DNA of 64,000 nt from Streptomyces sp. XD-27. Lineage in GTDB: Bacteria; Actinomycetota; Actinomycetes; Streptomycetales; Streptomycetaceae. This document shows positions 58,956 through 64,000 of the stretch, piece after piece; the first letter of the stretch is position 1, and the number at the start of each line of letters is the position of its first letter. Where the stretch lies: assembly GCF_030553055.1 (NCBI RefSeq), contig NZ_CP130713.1, positions 1,550,001-1,614,000 on the forward strand, written 5' to 3'. The notes under the pieces were generated by a model, which saw nothing but the letters and a program-made list of their open reading frames with translations, ran no database searches and was not told where the DNA came from. The position numbers and the translations under genes are program-made.

Positions 58956-59293
58956 GACTCCCCCTCCAGACCCGACTTGATCGCCTTGGCGCGCGGGTCG
59001 AGCTTCGCGGCGGCGTGCCGCGCGTACCACCACGCGATGAGGAACGTGGTCAGGAACTGGGCCAGACCGAACACGAACGCGACGTTGATGTTGCCCGCGA
59101 GCTTGGTGTCCATGAAGCCGCCGGCGTAGTTGGACAGCAGCACGTACAGCAGGTACCAGCTGACGAACGCGACCGTGAGGGGAAAGGCGAACGAACGGTG
59201 CGCATGGCGCAGTTCGCCGAACTCGGGGCTCGATTGCACCTCCGCGTACGGCGGATGCTGCTGCCCTCGTTGGTTGGGCGGTGCGGTGTCCAC
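58952..59293 (-). CDS. DUF485-family membrane protein (YjcH-like)
   Basis: A 113-aa protein with two membrane segments: SFAFPLTVAFVSWYLLYVLL and INVAFVFGLAQFLTTFLIAW, with FMDTKLAGNINVAFVFGL and AWWYARHAAAKLDPRA typical of DUF485. It accompanies ActP-type symporters and probably assists the transporter. AGGAGA before GTG 59293 (VDTAPPNQRGQQ) supports the start. First gene of the operon; a Crp-type palindrome lies about 43 bp upstream. Confidence 0.92.
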   Translation of the reverse strand: MDTAPPNQRGQQHPPYAEVQSSPEFGELRHAHRSFAFPLTVAFVSWYLLYVLLSNYAGGFMDTKLAGNINVAFVFGLAQFLTTFLIAWWYARHAAAKLDPRAKAIKSGLEGES

Positions 59294-59335
59294 GGTCTCT
59301 CCTGGTGAATAAGGTCAGCAAGGGGACGGGGCCGA

Positions 59336-59349
59336 GTGATCCAGGTCAC
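59336..59349. promoter_or_regulatory. Crp-type binding site upstream of DUF485-actP
   Basis: gtgatccaggtcac fits the Streptomyces Crp consensus GTG(N6)GNCAC exactly. It lies about 43 bp before the DUF485 start, where a cAMP-receptor protein could control acetate uptake, as Crp does for acs-yjcH-actP in E. coli. Confidence 0.7.
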
Positions 59350-59560
59350 GCATCGTAGGGCGGTGGGGCGCCATCCGACAGAGGTCGGTGGTTGAAAGAG
59401 AGAACGACCTGCTCCGGGATTGACTCCCGATTCGGAAACCTGCGCGGGATTTCTTCCAGAATCCATTGATGCGCGAGCTTGATCGGCGCTAGCTTCACTC
59501 GTCATGTACCCGACCGCGCACAGGGGGCGCGGTCGGACCCACTGATGATGTGGAGATCCC

Positions 59561-61096
59561 ATGGCTCATCCGAGATCCAGACGACGGCGCGCCGTGCTGG
59601 CCGTGCCGGTCGGACTGGCGCTCACCGCGTCGCTCGGCCTGCTCTCCCAGGGCGCTTCGGCCGCCCCGCAGGCTCCCACGGCGACCACAGCGGCGGAGGG
59701 GCCGCTGCTGTCGTACGTGGTGAACACGACCGCCGACAAGACCACGGTCGACTCGGTGAAGAAGGCGATCAAGACGGCCGGCGGCAAGGTCGTCACCGCC
59801 CACCAGCAGATCGGCGTGATCGTCGCGCACTCGGCCAACCCGGAGTTCGCCGCGGCGATCCGCGCCGTGCCGGGCGTGCAGTCGGCCGGCGCCACCCGCA
59901 CCGCGCCGCTGAAGCCGGTCGCGACCACCGAGGTCGGCAAGCCCGAGAAGGTGCCGGCGCCGCGCACCTCGGCCCGCAGCGCGGCCAAGGCCCTGGCCGC
60001 GGGCAAGGAGCCGCTGGAGCCCCTCCAGTGGGACCTGCCCGCCATCAAGGCCGACAAGGCCGCCAAGGTGAACCCGGGCAGCAAGAACGTGACCGTCGCG
60101 GTCATCGACACCGGCGTGGACGACACCCACCCGGACCTCGCCCCGAACTTCTCGGCCAAGCAGTCGGCCAACTGCGTCGGCGGTGTCGCGGACACCAGCG
60201 CCGGCGCGTGGCGTCCGTACACCGAGGAGGACTACCACGGCACGCACGTGGCGGGCTCGATCGCCGCCGCGCGCAACGGGGTCGGCGTCGCCGGTGTCGC
60301 ACCGGGCGCGAAGATCTCCGGCATCAAGGTGAGCGACCCGAAGGACGGGCTGTTCTACGCGGAGAACGTGGTCTGCGCGTTCGTCTTCGCCGCCGACAAG
60401 GGCGTCGAGGTGACGAACAACAGCTACTACGTCGACCCGTGGATGTTCAACTGCAAGGATGACCTGGACCAGAAGGCCATCCTTGACGCGGTCGGCCGGG
60501 CGGCGAAGTACGCGCAGCGCAAGGGCGCGATCAACGTCGCCTCCGCGGGTAACTCGAACTTCGACCTCGCCGCCAAGTCGATCGTCGACAAGTCGAGCCC
60601 GAACGACAGCACCCCGGTGGAGCGCACCATCGACCCGGCGAACTGCCTCGACGTGCCGACCCAGCTCCCGGGTGTCGTCACCGTCGCCGCGACCGGCGTG
60701 AAGTCGCTGAAGTCGTACTACTCCAACTACGGCCAGGGCCAGATCGACGTGGCCGGGCCGGGCGGCGACAAGTACCAGGTGCCCGAGCTGCCCGCCAAGG
60801 ACGGCCGCATCCTGTCCACCATGCCCGACGGGGACTACGCCTACCTGCAGGGCACGTCGATGGCCGGCCCGCATGTCGCCGGTGTCGCCGCGCTGGTCAA
60901 GAGCGCGCACCCCAAGGCCAGCCCGCAGGAGATCCAGTGGCTGCTGAAGCAGCAGGCGGACAACCCGGGCTGCCCGACCGCGCCGTACGACCCGAACGGT
61001 GACGGAACGGTAGACGCCACGTGCACCGGCACCGCGCACGTGAACAGCTTCTACGGCTACGGGATCGTGGACGCGCTGGACGCGGTCACCGAGTGA
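59561..61096 (+). CDS. Secreted subtilisin-like (S8) serine protease
   Basis: A 511-aa pre-pro-protease. The signal peptide RRRRAVLAVPVGLALTASLG ends near residue 35; an I9-like propeptide region follows (LLSYVVNTTADKTTVDSV, GVIVAHSANPEFAAAIRAV). The catalytic domain has Asp at 183 in VAVIDTGVDDTHPDLAP, His at 226 in DYHGTHVAGSIAAARNG, oxyanion Asn at 331 in NVASAGNSNFD and Ser at 433 in QGTSMAGPHVAGVAALVKSA. It degrades extracellular protein. A GGAGATCCC precedes ATG 59561. The hairpin 61130-61168 ends the transcript. No immunity or inhibitor gene adjacent. Confidence 0.95.
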   Translation: MAHPRSRRRRAVLAVPVGLALTASLGLLSQGASAAPQAPTATTAAEGPLLSYVVNTTADKTTVDSVKKAIKTAGGKVVTAHQQIGVIVAHSANPEFAAAIRAVPGVQSAGATRTAPLKPVATTEVGKPEKVPAPRTSARSAAKALAAGKEPLEPLQWDLPAIKADKAAKVNPGSKNVTVAVIDTGVDDTHPDLAPNFSAKQSANCVGGVADTSAGAWRPYTEEDYHGTHVAGSIAAARNGVGVAGVAPGAKISGIKVSDPKDGLFYAENVVCAFVFAADKGVEVTNNSYYVDPWMFNCKDDLDQKAILDAVGRAAKYAQRKGAINVASAGNSNFDLAAKSIVDKSSPNDSTPVERTIDPANCLDVPTQLPGVVTVAATGVKSLKSYYSNYGQGQIDVAGPGGDKYQVPELPAKDGRILSTMPDGDYAYLQGTSMAGPHVAGVAALVKSAHPKASPQEIQWLLKQQADNPGCPTAPYDPNGDGTVDATCTGTAHVNSFYGYGIVDALDAVTE

Positions 61097-61129
61097 CCCC
61101 GGAGTGATCGCCTAGCGCGACGTTCCTGT

Positions 61130-61168
61130 GACGGGCGGTACCCTGCGGGATTCGGGGTGCCGCCCGTC
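61130..61168 (+). terminator. Terminator after the S8 protease gene
   Basis: A 14-bp stem (61130-61143 / 61155-61168) with one G.U pair, 33 bp beyond the stop and just ahead of the NACHT gene. Confidence 0.8.
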
Positions 61169-61198
61169 AACGCTGCGTGGATGAGGGGGAGTTGCGAG

Positions 61199-64000
61199 GT
61201 GAACGGGGTCGAGGGAGCCGTCTTACGGCTGGCCACCACGGTCGTGTCGGCGATCGCGAAGTCGCTGCTGGAGAAGTGGCGGACGGAGCGGCAGCCGCGG
61301 AAGCTGACCGACAAGGAGACAGGTCGGCTTGTCGACAAGCTGGTGGGGCGGCTGGGCGAGGCGGCCGGGTCGGCAGCGGACCATGAACGGGCGGCGGCCG
61401 TCGCCGCCGTGGCCGACGCCTTCGCGGCGGCCGGACCGCTGGACCCGGAGCTGCTGCTCACCCTGGACCTGGAGCCGGGGGCCCTGCGCGCGCACGTGCT
61501 GGGGCAGGCGCCGGCGGTACGGGTGGGCGCGGCGCTCGGCGACGCCGGAGAGGCGCTGTTCGACCGCCTTCTGGACCTGTGCTGCGAGCACATCGTCGCG
61601 TACGTGACGGCGCTGCCGGAGTTTCCGGCGCGGTCGCAGGTGGAGCTGGTCCGGCGGGCGGGACGTACGGGCGAGGCGCTGGATGACGTACGCCGCCGCC
61701 TCGGGCCGGGACCGGAGCGCGCCGCCGCCGCGTTCGAGTCCCGCTACACCGACTTCGTCCGCGCCACGCACAGCAGGCTCCAGCTGTTCGGGGTGACGCT
61801 CGGCAGCACGGAGGCGGAGTGGGCGCTGGACACGGCGTACATCAGCCTGGGGGTCAGCGGCGGAGGCGCGGAGCTCGCGGACCGTATGGACCACGCGGCC
61901 TTCGGCGGCATCGCACCCGATGAAGGCGTCGCACCCGGCCCGGTCCGGATCGATCATGCCCTGGCAGGCTGCTCACGGCTGCTGCTGCGCGGCCCGGCCG
62001 GCTCCGGCAAGAGCACGCTCGTCCAGTGGCTCGCCACGAACGCGGCCCGCCGCTCGTTCGGACCGGAACTCGCGGACTGGAACGTCTGCGTCCCGTTCGT
62101 CCTGCGCCTGCGCGCCCTCACCGCCCGTGAAGCACTGCCACTCCCCCACGAGTTCCTGAGCAGCATGGGCAACCCGCTCGCGGGCGCGGCCCCGGCGGGG
62201 TGGGTGGAGGGCCTGATGGCGTCGGGCCGGGCGCTGGTGCTGGTCGACGGCGTGGACGAGGTCCCGCAGCGGCTGCGCAAGCGGACGGAGGACTGGCTGC
62301 GGCAGCTGGTCACGGCGTTCCCCGACGCACGGTACGTCGTCACGACCCGCCCGTCCGCCGTCACGGAGAACTGGCTTGCCGCGCAGAGCTTCCGGGCGCA
62401 CTCGCTGCTGCCCATGAGCCGTGAGGACGTACGGAGCTTCATCCGGCACTGGCACGAGGCGGCACGGCAGGAGGCGGCGCGTACCGGCCGGGCGGAGTCC
62501 CTGGACACGTATGAGGCGGCGATGCTCCAGGCGGTCTCGACCCGCCGCGAGCTGTCGCGCCTGTCGACCAACCCGCTGATGTGCGCCCTGCTGTGCGCGC
62601 TCAACCGCGACCGCCGGATGCACCTGCCCCGAGCCCGCAAGGACCTGTACGACGCGGCGCTGGAGCTGCTGCTGGTCCGGCGCGACACCGAGCGGGACAT
62701 CTGCGCGGTCGAGGGCGTGGAGCTGACCCGGGACGAACAGACGCTGCTGCTCCAGGAGCTGGCGTACTGGCTGATCCGGAACGACCAGGTCCAGGCGGAC
62801 CGGGCCGAGGCGGTCGAGATGGTCGACGGGGCGCTGGCGGCCATGCCGCAGGTACGGGCCCAGGGCGACGCGGAACAGGTCTTCCGCCACCTGCTGATCC
62901 GCAGCGGGCTGCTGCGGGAGCCGACGCCGGGCACGGTCGACTTCGTCCACCGGACCTTCCAGGACTACCTGGCCGCCAAGGCGGCGGTCGAGGCCCGGGA
63001 CTTCGGCCTGCTGGTGAGCAAGGCCCACGACGACCAGTGGGAGGACGTCGTACGGATGGCGGTGGGCCACGCCCGCCCGGAGGAGCGGGTGCGGCTGCTC
63101 CGCGGGATCCTGCGGCGGGCGGATCGGGTCAAGCGGGCGCGGAACCGGCTGAACCTGCTGGCGGCGGCGTGTCTGGAGCAGGCGCCGCAGTTGGATCCGG
63201 CGGTGCGGGAGGAGGTGGAGGAGCGGATGGCGCGGCTGATTCCGCCGTGGAACCGGCAGGAGGCGGAAGAGCTGGCGCGGGCGGGTGAGTTGGTGCTGGA
63301 TCTGCTGCCGGGGCCGGAGGCGGAGTTGGAGGACGTGTGTGCCGCCTTCGTCGTGCACACGGCGGGCTTGATCGGCGGTCCGGCGGCCATGGCGTTCATC
63401 GCCCGGTTCGCGGCCGACGAGCGCGGGATGGTGGCCTACCAAGTGGGCGACGCTTGGGGTCATTTCAACACAGACGAGTACGTCAGCACTGTGCTCACGC
63501 ATGCTGCTGGTCTGCATCGCATGCATCTGCGGGTCGATTCGGCAGAGAAGCTGGCTGCTCTGCCCAGACTGCCGCAGGTGGCCCAGGTCACCGTCGCCGG
63601 CGACCTGGTTCCGTTCGGCCGACTGAGCAACCACACCAAAGCGCTGTGGCTGAAGGACACGCAGTCCGCTGATCTGTCCCCGATCCGGAAACTGCCCGAT
63701 CTCCAGCACCTCGGACTCTTCAACTGCCCCAACGTCAGCGACCTTTCCCCACTCGCTGGAAGGAGTCTCGACACCCTCCAGCTCATGGACATGAGGCAGG
63801 GACTCTCACTCGCACCGCTCGGCGACTTGCCCCTTTTGAACACGTTGAACCTGAGCTTCCCGCTCGGTCTCACAAGCCTGGAATCGCTCCCCGTAGGGGA
63901 GCAGCTCATCAGGCTCATTTTGGGCTGGCACGCTTCTGCGACCCACCTGCACGGCATCGAGCGCTGGCCCCAGATGAAGCACGTCAGCCTCTCAGGCGCC
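61199..64000 (+). CDS. NACHT-domain NTPase with leucine-rich repeats (NLR-like), 3' end outside window
   Basis: GTG 61199 (GGGGGAG seven bases upstream) opens a frame that runs without stop to the window end, at least 934 aa. The N-terminal about 250 residues are helical (LRLATTVVSAIAKSLLEKWR, LTDKETGRLVDKLVGRLGEA), resembling the NACHT N-terminal helical domains. The NACHT core: Walker A GPAGSGKST at 265-273, Walker B LVLVDGVDE at 346-354, a YVVTTRPSA sensor, and LSRLSTNPLMCALLCALNRD. Then FVHRTFQDYLAAKAAVEA near 584, typical for NACHT. From about 780 there are leucine-rich repeats (LPDLQHLGLFNCPNVSDLSP). Such STAND proteins sense a ligand and oligomerise; several bacterial NACHT proteins protect against phage. 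No nuclease or other effector domain is visible in the part present. Confidence 0.9.
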   Translation, partial: MNGVEGAVLRLATTVVSAIAKSLLEKWRTERQPRKLTDKETGRLVDKLVGRLGEAAGSAADHERAAAVAAVADAFAAAGPLDPELLLTLDLEPGALRAHVLGQAPAVRVGAALGDAGEALFDRLLDLCCEHIVAYVTALPEFPARSQVELVRRAGRTGEALDDVRRRLGPGPERAAAAFESRYTDFVRATHSRLQLFGVTLGSTEAEWALDTAYISLGVSGGGAELADRMDHAAFGGIAPDEGVAPGPVRIDHALAGCSRLLLRGPAGSGKSTLVQWLATNAARRSFGPELADWNVCVPFVLRLRALTAREALPLPHEFLSSMGNPLAGAAPAGWVEGLMASGRALVLVDGVDEVPQRLRKRTEDWLRQLVTAFPDARYVVTTRPSAVTENWLAAQSFRAHSLLPMSREDVRSFIRHWHEAARQEAARTGRAESLDTYEAAMLQAVSTRRELSRLSTNPLMCALLCALNRDRRMHLPRARKDLYDAALELLLVRRDTERDICAVEGVELTRDEQTLLLQELAYWLIRNDQVQADRAEAVEMVDGALAAMPQVRAQGDAEQVFRHLLIRSGLLREPTPGTVDFVHRTFQDYLAAKAAVEARDFGLLVSKAHDDQWEDVVRMAVGHARPEERVRLLRGILRRADRVKRARNRLNLLAAACLEQAPQLDPAVREEVEERMARLIPPWNRQEAEELARAGELVLDLLPGPEAELEDVCAAFVVHTAGLIGGPAAMAFIARFAADERGMVAYQVGDAWGHFNTDEYVSTVLTHAAGLHRMHLRVDSAEKLAALPRLPQVAQVTVAGDLVPFGRLSNHTKALWLKDTQSADLSPIRKLPDLQHLGLFNCPNVSDLSPLAGRSLDTLQLMDMRQGLSLAPLGDLPLLNTLNLSFPLGLTSLESLPVGEQLIRLILGWHASATHLHGIERWPQMKHVSLSGA

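Noticed and set aside
61097..61198. Functional link (operon) of the S8 protease and the NACHT gene as a defence pair
   Set aside because: The protease has an export signal and its own terminator; co-orientation alone is not evidence.

Overview
The window is a high-GC actinobacterial chromosome segment, almost certainly Streptomyces. The evidence is the strong G/C bias at third codon positions, frequent GTG and TTG starts, Streptomyces-type rRNA, a chaplin gene, a streptophobe-family membrane protein, Spo0M, an SGM_5486-type micro-ORF, an enzymatic fabG-fabI pair, and a gene order typical of Streptomyces core chromosome.

Layout. 1-6.2 kb: NUDIX hydrolase, pyrG, a GH15 glucosidase/trehalase-like enzyme and a PucR regulator. 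6.2-13.4 kb: secreted GH64 beta-1,3-glucanase with a LacI-type palindrome, a GT4 glycosyltransferase, then a leftward tlyA-nadK-recN block (rRNA methylation, NADP supply, DNA repair). 13.4-18.5 kb: SCP2 protein, an iron-siderophore ABC importer (two FecCD permeases plus ATPase) behind a clear iron box, and a HAD phosphatase. 18.6-22.1 kb: DUF1015 protein and an Arg/Asp-repeat TPR protein. 22.2-27.9 kb: a complete rrn operon on the minus strand (16S-23S-5S, no spacer tRNA) with a strong terminator. 27.9-38.9 kb: Mpg glycosylase, Spo0M, YbhB, HNH nuclease, NfeD/SPFH pair, ABC ATPase, chaplin, GAF histidine kinase/LuxR regulator pair, nitroreductase, and a secreted transglycosylase behind a structured leader. 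38.9-50.2 kb: double-FHA ABC transporter, streptophobe protein, serB, SixA phosphatase, CynX/NimT transporter with a divergent FadR-type regulator and a 40-aa partner ORF, and fabG-fabI. 50.3-61.1 kb: TldD/TldE pair, tyrS, small stress proteins, moaA, DUF485-actP acetate uptake behind a Crp-type site, and a secreted S8 protease. 61.2-64 kb: a NACHT NTPase with leucine-rich repeats, cut by the window edge.

Two things stand out. First, six genes (PucR, the small ORF before tlyA, DUF1015, the TPR protein, chaplin, streptophobe) are each broken in a way that one extra G/C in a short G/C run would repair. This looks like systematic sequence error rather than six real mutations. Second, the most interesting biology is the NACHT-LRR protein at the right edge, the attenuator-like leader before the transglycosylase, and several recognisable control sites (iron box, Crp site, LacI-type operator).
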